A DNA stretch of 64,000 nucleotides from Agelaius tricolor. Taxonomy: Eukaryota > Chordata > Aves > Passeriformes > Icteridae. Positions within the stretch are counted from its first letter, which is position 1. Each line of letters begins with the position of its first letter. Both the position numbers and the translations under genes were made by a program. Shown here piece after piece: positions 21,901 to 36,900 of the stretch. Location: the NCBI GenBank assembly GCA_023055355.1, contig JALJCS010000015.1:14924501-14988500 (forward strand), read 5' to 3'. The notes under the pieces were generated by a model. That model was not told the DNA's origin and did not search any database. It saw only the letters and a list, made by a program, of their open reading frames with translations.

Positions 21901-24900
21901 CTGAATGACAACAGAGACCTCCTACCTGTGACCAGTTTTTCTAACTACAGCAATCATGTCCTCTTGTCTGGGATACCTGGTGCAGTGTCTGCTTCAAAAA
22001 CCTGATTTCTCACGAGACAATCCCTGGATACAGATTCCTTTAACACTGGAGACTATTGGCCCCATGCTGGAGGGAGCACTAAACATCCTCTGGAAAGTCA
22101 TGTCTGTAACTCTAGAATTTAGCAGAGTGACTAAAAACATGATTCAGCACAATTTACAAGGAAGAAAAAAGTTGGGGGAGCAGAAGAGCTGCACAAAGCT
22201 GCAGAGGGATCTTCTGGTCAGTTGAGTGCAAATAAAAGAAGGATCACCTAAGCTCTGCTTTTAGACTCAACAGTACCCACTGAAGGGAGGATACATTCTC
22301 ATTCCCACCTAAGTTACACGTTGTTTTCAGGAGAAGCAAGGCAGTGTTTATGAGGAAGGTGAGGGAAAGGCCTGGATCTCCCTTGCCAGTCAGTCTTTAC
22401 AAAAACATGAAGCACAAAGCATGTTATCACAGCTGCAAAAGATTGCTCTTAGGCCAAAAATACTGTATCCCAGTCCCAGTAGTTCCTAAGAAAAATACTG
22501 TATCCCAGTCCCAGTAATTCCTAAGAAAAATACTATATCCCAGTCCCAGTAATTCCTAGGATGAGTCTGAGCACTGCAGAAGCCTCAAAACACCAAAGAG
22601 ATTGAGGAGCCCCACAGCAGCACACAGGTTCCTGCAAGATTCTCCTACAGAAAACCTTCAGATATCTACTTTGCAGTTTCACAAGATAAGATAGATTTAT
22701 TGGGAATAAGCCTGCCCCAACAAATAGACTGGGTTTAATGCATCCACTTGGTCAGAGGGAACTGCCTTCACATTGTGTCCCTGTCACCATTAGCAGCAAT
22801 GCTCCACATCACAGGAGATGGACACATTTCTCTTCTCATTCCCATTTGATGCTGCACTCCCCATCGTGCCAGCAACATGGTTTGGTTTGTGCAAACAAAA
22901 TGAGCCAAACTGGGGAATTTCTGTAAATTTTTCACCTGGGGTTTTCAATCCAGTTATTCCTTGGCATGAGTCACCAGATGGCTGCAGAAGGAGCTACATC
23001 AACCCAAGAGAGCGACTGGAACGGAGTCCAGAATTAGCAGCACTTCAACCAAGTATGAAACCCATCCCACAGCCTCTCTTACAGCCTCAGTGACCATGGG
23101 AGAGACTCCCATGGTGGAGACACTTTGCTCTGGTCCCCCAGGAATGCCAGCTGCTGCATTCTGAGGGAGCACTAGCATTCCCTACAAAAGCATCTCCTGG
23201 ACTTCTGAGCTGCATAAAACACAGGGCACTTCACCCATCTGCAACTCCAGCCCTGCTAGACAACAAACTCAGGGGAAAGCAGCCTCCTTTACAATACCTT
23301 AAAGAGCTCTCAAGTGTGTTATGTTTTATTCAGACTTAGGCTCTGAGGCTGGAGAAGGAGGGGGAGGAGAAGAAAGAGATCCTCCTCTGAGTGTCACTTA
23401 GGCTGGGGGATGGCGTGCAGCGCTCTGCTCTGTCACTGAATCCCTTCACCACCCCTGCTTGTTATTCACAGCAGCAGAAAATCTACTGAGGCACTGCCCA
23501 GGCCAGTGTGTGGGGAACAAACAACTGCTGGTTTGTTGTGCTGCTCTCTGGCCTGAACAGCCAGCCCACTTCTCTTCCTGCAGATGATGTGAGCTCTGAG
23601 CCAGAGAGCAGAGAGCTCCCAACAGGTGCTGGAAACAAACCCTGACCTTTGTGACCACTGCACATCTCCTCACCCAACTGGAGGGACCTAGGCAGGGGTG
23701 GGAGCCAACACTGCAGAGCAGCTTTCTTTGGTCTGCTGATCAAAATAAGCAGATTTTGGATACCAGAATCAAATCCCTGAATTTCATTCTTCCTGCAACG
23801 GGAGCTGCTGTAAAGCCACCACCAAAGTCTGCAGTGCAAACAAGTTAATGACTTAAATTTATTTTCTTTTCACAAAAATAAGTCAAGCTAACATATGTGT
23901 GGTGCTGAAGGCAGGGCACATCTCTCCAGCTTCTGTCATTTTTCAGAATAGCTGTACCTTAAAATTTTGACGTTTCTGGTGGAAGACAAGTGACATGCTG
24001 TTAGTTTTGAGAAGGAAATTTACTGGACTCGATGTTCTAAGAGGTCTTTGCCAACCTTAATGATTCTAAGAACATCACCAAGAACTCTCTTCATTGCATT
24101 ACCTATCTATGCATGATGCAGCAGTTTTGTCCCATTTAGGAGATTCCCACATGACATCAGAAAGCAGGAAGTGTCAACTCCAAAGGAGCAAGTTGGGGAC
24201 TGCAGCTGTCCCCATGACACATGACATTGCAAACCAGCTTAGGGCTGTGCTGGGGCTCCAATAACACCAGGTTTGCACCATCCCAGGTATTGTTCAGCTC
24301 CCAAACAATTGCAATGAGGTGATCAAAACCAACTGGTTCCAAAGAACTGGAACAAAAAGTTTCCAGTGAAAAGATGAAATGTGCTAAAGTCTGTGCAGGG
24401 CAGATTCCCAAGCATTCAGCATTAATTTGTTGATGTGGGGAGGAGGAATAAAGGAAGGATGAAAGAGGAAAATACAACAGTCCTTTAATAATCCAGAGCA
24501 TTATAAGTATGCGCAGCCATCTGGTGCGGTGAACTTCTATAACCCAGCTTTTCGAATGGAAATAGCCAGCCCATTTTCCCTGGACAGGCACTGAGTATTC
24601 AGCTGGAATCATGCACTAAAATTACAGCAGCTACAAAAACAATAAACACAAAGCTTTTCTCTCCAGCCAGGGGCAGCCCTTCTAAGTGCAATGCTTAGGG
24701 AATAGCTGTTAAAATGGGGTAATACCACATTTAACTTGGATCGCTTTACGTCTCTTAAAAATGTGTCAGCAAGTTACAGCTGCACACAGGGGACTTTAAC
24801 CACTGCCTTGACTGAAAAATTGTCTGTTAGGGAAGTTTAGGGTTAAGAGACCTGGACTTGGAAGGATGCAGGTGAAAAGATGAGATCACCAAGTATACAG

Positions 24901-27900
24901 TGCTGGAGATTGCCATGAAAATGGAATGAGTCAAAAATTTCCAAAGGTATTGCTACAGCACCAGCAATACTCACAGCAGTATTTGCAGTAACTAAACTGG
25001 AATATACCTTCCCCAGACTGTTCCTTACATCTGGGTGTCCTGACATCTTCAGTGCTTTTACTCTGAAAAAACTCAAATTTGAGCTGAATGATGCTCTCTC
25101 ACTCTGAACTATTACCTTAAGAGAGTATTGGCTGTGAACTGGAGCTGAAGTCAATATGTGTTTCTACGTACAAATTCAGAGTAAGAGTTTAATTAAGAAA
25201 TGGCAGTTCCTGACAGGGAGGAAAGATCTTCCCCAGGGAGGAAGAATATCTTTCATCACACTGATTAGAGCAGTGGTGGGGGGATGAACAGATAAGCTTA
25301 TAACCTCCCACACAACCCCCTCCTGCAAGCTCCAAGCTGTCGGTGCACAAGCCCTGGGCGCTTACAAGGGAATGAACAAGGGAGAGTAAATCCTAAGTCA
25401 GTCTTAGCTGCCACTCCAACCCTACCCTGCTCCCCAGCTGGCACCAGCTCTCCTCTGCTGCTCTGGACAGCTCCTTTAACCTCCTAGAGCACACAGATGT
25501 GTCACAGAGTCATAAAATATCCTGAGCTGGAAGGGACCCACGAGGATCAAGGTGAGGAGCTGTGCTGCAAACACCACCAATCTCCAAGCCCCAGCTGCCC
25601 CACTGCCTGGCTTGATTCTCCTTTCTTCCTTATAGTCACTCTTCAGTTTTAACAGGAATCCAACCCTGTCATAGTTCCAGAGGAGGTGAAATGATGCCTC
25701 TTTCATCTCAGCATTTCCTGAAAGCTCAGGTTTAGTGCTTCCCAAGCTGGGCCATGTGGCCCAATGCCATTGCTGGCTTTCTCTCAGAAAGCACTGTTTC
25801 ACTGTTTTGGGTAGGCAAGGTGGATGTAACCCATTTTAAAGTAAACAAAACATCAGGACACGCTCTAAGTACACTTGCTAGGTTTTCCACAATTCAGTCC
25901 CGGGTCACTGGTTTATAATTGCTTTTCCTGTCACTATTTGGGACATTTTTGTTAGAATTCAGAGCAGGATAACTGTTCTAGATCCCATTCCAACACATTT
26001 CTCTGTATTCTCTTCTCAAATTTCTTTCAGCATCCCAGCTATTCAGTGAGGGAGACAGAGATCCTGCTGAAAAACAAAGTATGTCACCGACACTGCACCA
26101 AACTGCACATACACAAGAAGTAAAAAGGACAAACCAAAAATCCCTAATGTAACACATTTCTAATTGTGCAGCCATAATCTCATACCAGTGTGGTCTTTTT
26201 CCCTGTAAAAATCCTACCCTGTTCTCACCTACATTGTTGGGCTATTTCTCTTTCCAAAAGAAGATTAAAGCATTTCAGTTTTCTATGTGGAATCATACTA
26301 CCTACTGTGGAGCCTGGCCATCCCCAGGTTCAAAAACACTGTGGAGAAGATCCAGGTGAGAACTTCCAAGACAGCCAGGGGTCCTTGACAGATGGTCTGC
26401 AAGAAGGGGTCAAAGGAGCTGGACTTGTTCAGTCTGGCAAAGAGAAGTATAAGGGCAATCTAATAGCATACTATATTTATTTAAAAGTAGTTACAAGGAT
26501 TACAGAGCCACACAACGGGTCCAAAGAAGGGGCAACAGGGAGAAGCTGCGCCTTGGAAAGGTCTGTATCAGGAAATACCAAGGGAAGGGTGGTGCAGCCC
26601 TGGAAAAGGTCACTGGGAAGGTGGAGGATCTTCATCCCTGAAGCCCTTCAAGACTCAGGAAGACAAAGTCACAGCCAGCATGACCTAGTGCTGGCAACAC
26701 TCCTGTCTCAAGCTGAATGGGATTAGAGCTCTCCAAAGGTCTCTTGTAACCAAGGTTTCTATTCCTCAAGTGCTTCTCCCCTCCCTGCCCCCAGCCAGCA
26801 CTGTCATATCCCCTCCAGAGCAGCAGCACATCCCTCCTCCCAGCACATAACCCTGCCCAGGCTCCATCCCACAGGCTCAACAGGGTCAAGTGTACCATGA
26901 ATGCTTCAGAATAAACATGTGCAGCTTCAGGTAAATTTGGACTGATATTCAACTACCTTTCCTGCAGGAAGGATGTGCTTTAGTTCTCTCTCCTACTGAG
27001 CCACTGACTTTATAAAATTCATAGCCACTTTGAATTCTTCACATTGCTCAAACCGGGTTGACAATGATCTTGGCATTTAAATAGTTAATTCCAGAAGACT
27101 GAAAGACAGACAGCACAGTTCCATAAACTTTGCTTCTTTGGGAAATCAGGGTGAAGGCAGGGCTGCAACAGACACCCAAGGATCATCCAATCCATCCCAT
27201 GGCCCCCAAGGATCCACCAGAGATGCATCACTCCTGACAGATGACTGCCTCACTTGTTCCACAAGACAGCTTCAGAAATCCTATGGGTAAACATTTTTTG
27301 GAGTGGGAGACACAAGTTTTTTAAAAAGTTCAGTGTGAATCTTTCTAAGTGCCATTTAAGACTCTTGTTTGACATAATCTGGAAAAAAGATTATTCCTCT
27401 TTCTCTTTGAAGCAGCCTTTTACATATTTGCAAACTGCTATGACAACACGTTCCCTAGGCCAAACAGCCAAAAATGTTTTAGTCTTCCAGAGACTGTGGT
27501 TTCTTGACTCACAATTGTTTTTGTTGATCTCCTGTCAAGTCTCTCTGCTTGGCCCGTGGTGTTTTTGAAGTCTGCTGCCCAGAAGTGTCAGAGCTTCAGC
27601 TTGGCATCTGCAGCAGCCACCAAACACAGCAGGATCACAGCACACGCTGCCTTTCTGCTCAGACACCTCAGTACATTCACCTTTTCCCACAAGTATCATA
27701 CTGCTCTCACACAACAGTTTGTGATTCATAGACACAGTCTCTTCTGAGAAGCCAACACCTCCTAATTTTCTGTTCTTCACCTGTTTTTGTGCACTTACTC
27801 TTACTTTAAAAAAAAAAACCAAATTACACTTACTACTGAATTGCTCAAATTTGACAGGGCTATCTGGAACTCAATGCCCTTTGCAGCCCTTCCAATTCAA

Positions 27901-30900
27901 TGCCATCTACAAATATAATAAACATACATGTACTTCCCTCACCTGGGTTGATCATTAACCCCCAAATACCTTTACACCTTCAGCCATTTCTACAGAAACA
28001 CCATCACTACCATGTTCCACTTTGCTGATGAGCCACCAGAAGGTAAATGTCACTTTTAACACGACAGGTTTGGGGAAACACAAGATTTGGTCCCCAGGCC
28101 CTCCCTGCTTCACAGTTCATTTCCAAAAAGTAAGTTTTCAGAGACCATGGAACACTTTCATGAAATAGCTGAAGATCTCTTCAATGGCAGATCCATCCTT
28201 GCCAAGCTCCAGTGCCAAACACTGGAAGTATGGGAACTCCTGTAGCTTTGGAAGAGGACTTTGCAGTGAAATTATTTCACATTCTCAGCCAAGTGTCAAG
28301 TTTTCCTTAGTTTTGCAATATCAAACTCTTGAGCAAAACAGTTGCTGAAGAATGCCACCAAGAATACCTGAAGCTGGACTAAAGCTAAAAGCAAATAAAG
28401 AAATATGAAGGACTAAATGTAGAGAGGCAAGAAACTGTAAGCCAGGCACCCCTATCAGCACTGATAAAACAGTATATCAAGTCTTGAGTCACCTCAGCTG
28501 TAAAGAGAAACCTTTCTCACATGTGAGCCACATAATCATTCTCAATATTATCAGATTATTAAAAAGTTCTTAGAAATTATTCTTCAGACACAGACAAAGG
28601 TAGGAAACACACAAATACTTTTATCAGGTAGCACAGTTCTACCTTTTGTGAGACATCAAACTCTTTGGTTAATCACTTGAAGTGCCTGAAGTACTGGTGC
28701 ACTGGACGTAGGGAGTGCCGTGATTATGAAGTTCACAAGCTGTAGACACGCAGCCAGGCACACACAGCACTTTGGGGAACCCTGCAGGAACAGCAGGCAT
28801 CCCTTAACAGCCTTCTCCAGAACGTTCTGCCTCTCCTTGACTTGTGTGAACGGCTCTCATGTCACCAATCAACACTAATCTGGTGCATTAGTAAAAGCTC
28901 AGTTTTCAGGAAAATCTATAAAAACATCCATTTGAAATAACAAAGGCATTGGAAAACATGTCTGGTTTTTCTACCTTGTCACTCACTTGGGGCAGCAGGG
29001 GGGCAAAGCAGGGGGGTGGGTGAGACTGGAGAGAGGAGGAGCAGCTCCTGCTCCAAACCAGGGAACTCGGATGCACCACTGCCAGTCTGAACCACCCCTA
29101 ACAACTAATCCAGTTCCCTCTGTCTACAGCCTCAACTCTGCAACTGCAATCTTGTCAGATTTAGGGATTTCAAGGATTAGGTAAAGAGACTGCCAAGAAA
29201 ACCTCTGGGCTTAGGAAGCACCTTTGCAGCCCTCCGGCTCAACATGAACAGGAATTCCCTATAACAGTTTCTGCAGCTGAAAAGAGATTTCAACAATGTG
29301 ATATTAAAACCTTGACTTCTTACCATGCCAAGCACACTGCTTAATTCCTCCTTCCTCACATCCCAGGGCAGGAGCACACTGCAAATGCTAGGGAAGTCCC
29401 AAATTCGGGTCAGAGCAAATCTGAAACACCTTTCAATGCCAGACTGTTCCAAATATATCAGGTTCAATTGCCTCTCTCCAAGGCAGGGTCAATTACAGGC
29501 CACAAAGTGATTTGCAGCAAGGTACATGTTCACAGCCCTTCCCCACAGAGCTCAGTTTTGATTAAAAGTGGCTTTTAATCTGCAGCAGGGGCAGCAGCTG
29601 GAAGTACAGCCAGGTGCCAGCTCTGCAAAACCTCAAAGCCTCAGCCTGGAGCTCAGAACAGTTTGGAAGATGCTGTAATTTTCTCCAGAGTGCAACACTT
29701 TTACAGCTCCCCCCTGAAAATTCACTTTAAGAATGTTTTATAGGTGCCAGCCAGTCCTCCCTGTGCCCCTAGATGCTGTCCTGGTGTTGTACTTCCATAC
29801 AATCATCTGGGGCCTCAGGTCCTCAGCAGAGCAGGTCCAGGAAATCCAGCTGAAGCAGTGCAAGATGTCACCCCAATCCACTCACCCCACAACCTGTGAT
29901 AAACTCCCACGTGTGCCACAGCAAGGAGAGAACCACCCTGCTCACCCCCTGCTCAAAGGCTGCACCTGGCTCCAGCCCAGCACCACGAGCAGCTGGACTT
30001 CCAACACAAACTCCAACCCCTGGGTAACCATTTCCAAGGAGGGCAGGAGGAGACAGCTGCTGTATTTAGGGACAGGTTTCCTGCAGGTCACAGCTCTTCC
30101 CCTGCAGAATTAACACATATTCTCACTCTCTTGGTTCTAAGTCAATTAGCATGCAATAGCATGTCTTGCCTCAAAATACACCTCCAGTAAGGTACCAGAA
30201 AAAACAACACATCTGAGCCACAGCTGGAAAACCAAGGACTCAATCAGCCACAGGTAAATGAGGAAATGGCCTAGGCTATGTTTAGGCAAATGTAAAGGAG
30301 TCAAAGACACCAATGGTAGCTGATAGTTCAAATCCTTCCTGTTGATAATGTGTATTCTGTACAGAGGCAGCTTAATATTCTTTTTCTACCCTACCAATGT
30401 CCCTTTATCCCTACATCCCTAATTCTGCAGAAATACTATTCCACCATTAACAGGATTTTATAGGGCCTCCAGATGAAGGAATGAAAATATATGTCAAACC
30501 ACAGCACTATTGCAAATCCCTTCCCCCCAGATGTGGCTCTTGCCTTCCTCCATCCTTACATTACGTGCCATACGCTGTACACCACTTCCCCAAACTCAGT
30601 CTTTCACCCCAAAAATCTTCACCAAAATGCTCAGCTGCTGTCCCTCACTCTGCCTTGAACCTGCAGGTACTACTGACATAGACAGCAGCCCTAAGGAAAA
30701 AGGGCTGTGAATGAAATCACTGGGAAAAAACCCACATTCCTCTTCCCCATGGAGAGTCCTTCCCTGCTCTCTGTTTCTAGAGGCTTTGAGGCTTAGACAG
30801 AGTTTCCACCCTGTCCTGATGACATGCACAATTCTGTGAAATATAAACTGTTAATACTGAGTGCTGCAGACTGCAGCAGTATGGAAATGGCAGATGTAGG

Positions 30901-33900
30901 CAGACAAAATGACCCCTCTCCTTACCCTGCCCTAGCATTGGGGGTTCTCTCCACTGCTGTGTTGCAACATAAGCTGAAGTACATAGTAAAGAGGCAAAAG
31001 GAGTGATTTTGAAAAATGTCCTTGTGACACCAATTCTGTTGGAGGAAAAAACCTTCAAAAAGAATCTTAAGATGCAGCCAGAGCAAGGGGGACTTGATTT
31101 TCAAATGCATGCATTGGTTTCAAAGCCCTTTCACTGGAAAAGGTGTTTCTCTACCTGTAAATAAAGTGCTTACCAATGCAGCATGCTGAGTTTTTGCAGG
31201 AGCATGGTCACTGATCCATGCAGGAGGAGGCAGGATTTCCCAGGTTTTAATTGAGGTGATCACATTTCCAAAGATGTCCCTCCCTGCAGAGGAAGAGATC
31301 TGGACAAACACTTCAGCTTTTGGAGCTGGAGTGACACAAACACACCTACCCTCACAGCCACTGAGCTGGTGCATTAAAAGAAAAGAAAGAGCAGAAGCCA
31401 AGAGAAGTCCATGTATTGGGCTGGCTTCAGTGTTCTGTGCCTGGCTTGGAGAGGAGCTTTCATCCTGTTCAAGTGCTCCAGCTCTTCAAAGGAGAGCAGA
31501 GTGCCCTTTTCAGCAGAGCCCTGCGCCTGCAGCTCGCCAACACTCTTGTTGTTCTACTTCAAAATCACCGCTTTCACACAGCCATGTGAAATGCAAAAGC
31601 ACATTCCTCTGTAAATTGATGGGGTTTTACTTTGTCCAGGCAAAGGGCTCAACAATTTATATAAAAAACAATTCTTCCCTACACGGGGAAAAAAAGCCAG
31701 CTCTAGTTTTTAGGGGAAAAAAAGCCTGCATTACTCTAAGAACAGGACTATTGTAAAACACTTCTACCATCTAATGTGGCTCACAGGAACAAACAGCAGC
31801 TGCTCTAAGTAAAAAGCTCTTTTAGCTCCCAAGAAAGCTAAAACGTGGTCCCAGAGACTTACATGCTCACACCAGTAAGTACTGCAAATGTGCTTTAAAA
31901 TCCTGCCTTCAGCTGCCCCATCCTTGTTTTCTTTGTTATACTATATTCAACAGCTTGGGCCACTCAAACTCCAGGGGAAAGAATGGAAAATTGGCCACCC
32001 TGCTGCTTTGAAATCTCTCCTCTCTTCTGGCACAGACATCAGAGGCCAAGGTGATGACTGCCCTGCAAAAGCATCTAATGGCTCTAAAGACCATCTTGGC
32101 ACAGCCATGGAGGGCAACACCACGTGTCAGTGTGGCCTTCTGGGGACCCCTCAAGGGAAGGGTCCTGCTGCACCCAGACCCTCCCAGGCACTGAGCCAAG
32201 GAGAGCTTCCAGAAGAATCAGGTGGCTTTGCACTGAGCTCCTCTTAGAGCAAAGAACACCTCCACACTTTGCAAAGGTAAATCTTCAATAAAGGGGGGCA
32301 CCTACCAGCTTCTCTGGCCTCTTGTACTCACAGGACTTTATCTCCTGTATTAAAAAAATATATAGGACCAAGGGAGCATTAGAGGGCAGTGGTGCTTCTC
32401 TGTTCCTGGCTATATTTTAAACTAGCTTTGAATGTTTTCCCAAAGACATACTCCAGTCCAAATTCAGGGAAGCCAGTCTGCCTTACTTAAAACAGATGTA
32501 CTACAATAAGATCACCAGTTTCCCCTCTTTCAGAGAAAGCCAGCCAGCCAGACCTGACACAGCATCAGTGCAAAACTTACTGCATTGCAAAACTTATGAG
32601 CAAAACACCATCCAAAGTTTCAGAATGCTTGTCCTATACTGACTGCATTCTCCTGAAAATGATAAGGACTATGGAGAGATTTTCTCTGATATGCAAGTGA
32701 ACTTTTTTTCCCTTATAGGAGACCAGTTTCTAGAGTAAAATACAAGTATATGTAGAACAGAAAGTTGAGTTGCCACTATACACTTCCGTCTACAACTTTT
32801 AGGGGAAGGAGGTTACCAAGAATAATTACAGTTTCTTTCTGTTGCCTGTTCCTTTCTTATATTAAGCTTGTCATTTGATAGGAAATCCAACCACAGTCAT
32901 CATAATTTATAATGCAATGACTGATCAGTCCCTCTGGGGCGGGATGGGCGATTCAGCAACCAGCTCCCAACTGAGTCAGAAGCAGTCTGGGTTCAAGCTC
33001 TACCCCATTCTCTCTCAAAACGTTGAATAAATGCAGGAAATTAATACTGAAATTTGACAAGCCTGTCACCTGTCTCCTCCACTATGTGTCACAAGGGATT
33101 TGAGGGATTACAAGTCCTCCACAGTGTTTTAAGCAGCCCCCACAACGAGGACAATTATGAGGACACTTTGGAAATGTTCTGCAGACGTGCTTGGCTAAGG
33201 ACTCATCCTGTGAGCACGCATCAGCTGCCTTGGAATGGCTTTATTTTTATCTTGTTTTCTGCCAGGTAGCACAGGTAGTTTGTTTGCTAATGCACTGCCT
33301 GCACTCTCTGTGCTTCATGCTTCTGCTATTAGCTGCAGGCAGGAAAAACTGCTTGGGGAGAAAGTGGTTTATCTTTTTACTCACACAGACTGAGTTGTTA
33401 TGGGAACACCATTCATGCTACTCATCCAGAGTAACTTGGTTTTCCTGTAACTAAGGGCATTCTTCCAGCAGGAATCTATCTACACAGGATCTGCAGAGCT
33501 TACCCAACACCTGCATTTAACTTGGTGCTTTAAACTCCAAGTTAGGGCAGAAGATCATTAAGATTCTGAATGCTCAAGGAGAGAAAAGTAGAAATGCAAT
33601 GCACACACAGTTTGCAAGCCAGGCTTCTCCTCTGACCTTTGGTCATTCTCTCCATCAATGTGTCTTCATGAATTTGTCCAGTTGCTCTTCAAACTCGGGT
33701 ACATTTCCAAGGTCCACAGCCCTCGTTTTCACCCTGTGAACAGCCTGTATCATCAGAGACTCTGCAGGTTTGTTAGGGAACTTTCTCCTGCTGGCTTTTA
33801 GGCAGAAGGCAACAGCCCCTTCAATCTTCACTGCTTTTGTCCTTCCCTATGGAACTGACCATGTATTTCACATCTGTGCTTATCAGCAAACTCCTGATAC

Positions 33901-36900
33901 GTGCAAAGGCCACTGCCACAATATGGCTGCAAAGCTCCTTCAAGAGATTTTGGTGAGGATTTCCATCAAAAACCATTGGAAAATCTAAGCCACACAAAAC
34001 CAGTTCATCTCTCCACAGGCTGCTAAGTCTCTTGCAGAGCTCCTGCAGACTTGCAATGCCCAACTTCCTTCATATATCAAGCATGTCTCTCCTATCAATG
34101 CATCCACTAGCACCACAACTTAGAACAAGCTTTTTTGGTTATTTGATTAAGACATGTTCCCACAGCAGCACACACCAACCTCACCCACTGTGAGCATACC
34201 ACAAAAAGCTGATTCTGTTCTATGAATAGGAGAACAGTCCATGAGAGAAATGGTATGTCCAGATCAGATATCAAAATCAGAACAATCCATACACCTTAGC
34301 TAAGTTTCCCAATTTAACCATAGCATACATTATCTTTCACTTATTCCATCGATTTTCCCAGGTGTGTAAAGCAACATAAAAGTACTGGTATTCAACAGAA
34401 GGAGAAGCTTTGAAAAAGAATCAGAGCAAGCCTGTCCTAGCAGGATAATGATGGTCCAATTTTCAATTCTGCACTTGCAAATTCAAAGAAAACTAAGAAT
34501 GGAATTCCAGCTTTGCTCCTCAGTCAACTTTTTAAGCTACAAAGAGCTCCCAAAAATCAGTTTCAACTCCAATATTTCAATTAAAAATTAAATGAAATAA
34601 TTATGTCCAAACATTCTTTTTAGTAAGTTCTAACAAAACAAGTGAAAAAGAATCATTTTGCAGCAGGCTACATTCAAAGCAGTGTCAATAGCTCACCTAA
34701 CCCTGACTCAGGATGCTCAGGAAAAAAAGCACACCAGCTACAAAGCCAGCTGTCCTTCCTTCCTCATCCTAGCCGTTACCAGAAGCAGTTCAAAAAGTAG
34801 AGGAGATACAAGAGATAATCAGAGCAGTGATGTCAGCAGTACCTGAATAACCTATTGTGGGAGACCTCTCCTACTGATCTGCTAATGGCCTCTTCAAACA
34901 GACCTCACACTCCAGGAACAGGAGCCGGGCTAACAGAGCCCCAGTCAGAAAGCAATTACATTAGCTGGACTAGAGATCACTTGTTTTTCCAAGAAAATGG
35001 AGCTGCTTCTCAGGTCAGCATGCATCTTGGCTTTTGTTCCTCTTTCAATACAGCTTTGTCCTCTGTGACCAGGTTTTGGGGTCAGACTTTTCAAAAAGCA
35101 CCGAGACTCAGGGCACTGCTGCTGCCTGCCATGGTACAGTTGAAGACAGCTCCCTCCTTCCCCGCTGGAACTTGTCTGAGCCACTCAGCTCAAGCTGTCA
35201 GCTCTGTAGTTTACAGGCTTCTTTCAACATTTCCTCTTCTGTTTCAGATCCTCAGCCTTCAGATTACAGAGAAGAAAAGCAGTTGCTCCCATGAAACCTC
35301 TGCTCCTGCATCCATCCAAGACAGATGATGTTGGCAATACACTCGAGTATTCTGCCCACTCTTACTCCAAAGAAACCAGGACTTGGCTCCTGCCGTTCCC
35401 ATTCGTCTGACAAACTTATCAATGACCTCATTTCTGACATCTTCCCACTTCCTCCAGTGTAACACAAAGAAAGAGGAGCCATGGTCTGTGAACACCAAAA
35501 CCTCAGAAGCATTTAAAAACCCAGAGTGCTGGCAAGATTGTGGGAAGCACAACAGACACCTTTAAACCTCTGGGTCACTTTGTCTTCTCCTAGAATTTAT
35601 TCACAAAATGAGCAGCCTCTTTACTGCATCTCCTGCCAATACCTGCCTACAGTTAAGCACCGTGCAATTTAGGGGCACAGGCTTAATTACAGTGATAAAT
35701 TAAAGCATCCATTTTCCCTGGCTCTAGAGGAACAGAAAGCATCCAGGCAACAGATACAGGCTGCTGGCTGACACATATTTGCTTTCCAAGCAGTAAAGCA
35801 TTGACAGCTTTCCAAAATAACCACTCATGTCACACACAGTATCCAGAACAGCCTTCTAAAGTGTGTAATTTGTGGTGGCATAACAAGTAAAATGCCTCAG
35901 GCTTGTGCATGGACACTTTCAAAATAGAGAGCTTAATGCTTTCTCTGTGGCATTGCTACCTCTGCATGTACAACGAACAAGGCTCCAGTGGCCTAGTTGC
36001 AATTCACAATATTTCTCAAAACCAATCTGTTCTAGTACAAGGACCAGTGGACATCAAAGTAAATTACCCAGGGAACCTTCAAAACACTCAATTCACTCTC
36101 TCCAGATTGCCTATGGCTGCACTGAGCTTGATCAGACCCCCTTCAAATGTTAATTTTTTTGGAGGAAAGGCCCTAGTCTGTTCACTCATTCTTCAAACAG
36201 AAGCCAGGCCGTGCCTTTGGTTATTCACACTGCCTTTCTACACATGATTTTCAGCTCTGTATTTTTATCCAGAGAACACAGACCTGCACTCAATAGTCAA
36301 GGGCATGGCATGGCAAGGACATGACAACAGCAATACTCATTCCTAATATCAACAGGGTTTTGATCAGAAGAGTGAAGATGTTATTCACAAGTGTTTAACT
36401 TCAAATTGTTTCTTCTGAAGACCAAGAAGCACCTTCAGGCCCCACTATCATTTACAGAATGCCTAAAAATTATCCCCCAAGAGTCTTCCTTCCATTCTTG
36501 CCTATGAAAACTATCCTTCAATCCTCCATTTTCTCACATACCAAGCTCAGGAAGCAATGCAGATCAATTTCTGAAATAATCCCATCTCCAGATTGAAGAA
36601 GTAAGTGCCCCTTGCCTGCCATAACCTTTCAGCAAAGCTATTTTCCATACTACACTTGGATTCGTGTCAGGAATCAGACTAGTGATACATGTGCCACATT
36701 TCAAACACCCTGGCACAAGTTTCAACTGCAAAGCCTCTAACAGCAGCTAGAAACCCACAAGCATCCCAGTTCTGTTCTACAGCAAGTTTCCTCTTTCTGT
36801 GCACACATTCTTTTAAAGGAGCTCACTATGCTACACTGGGAGCAGACAGAACATGGGAAAGGATTTTAAAAGCCAGAATCACAGATTTTTTTACCCCGGT

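Noticed and set aside
32940..33050. Possible tRNA-derived SINE with a GGTTCAAGCTC B-box
   Set aside because: The match is limited to the B-box and a few bases; no A-box at the right distance and no poly(A) or tail repeats.
33640..33760. Possible ancient CR1/L3 remnant
   Set aside because: A few words resemble the TTCTTGAACTC and GTCCACAGC blocks of old LINEs, but the match is too weak to support by eye.
33821..34063. An 80-codon minus-strand frame in the PSKH1 intron with a protein-like composition
   Set aside because: No family recognised, no splice context, and the surrounding sequence looks like ordinary intron or old repeat. A database search of the translation would settle it.
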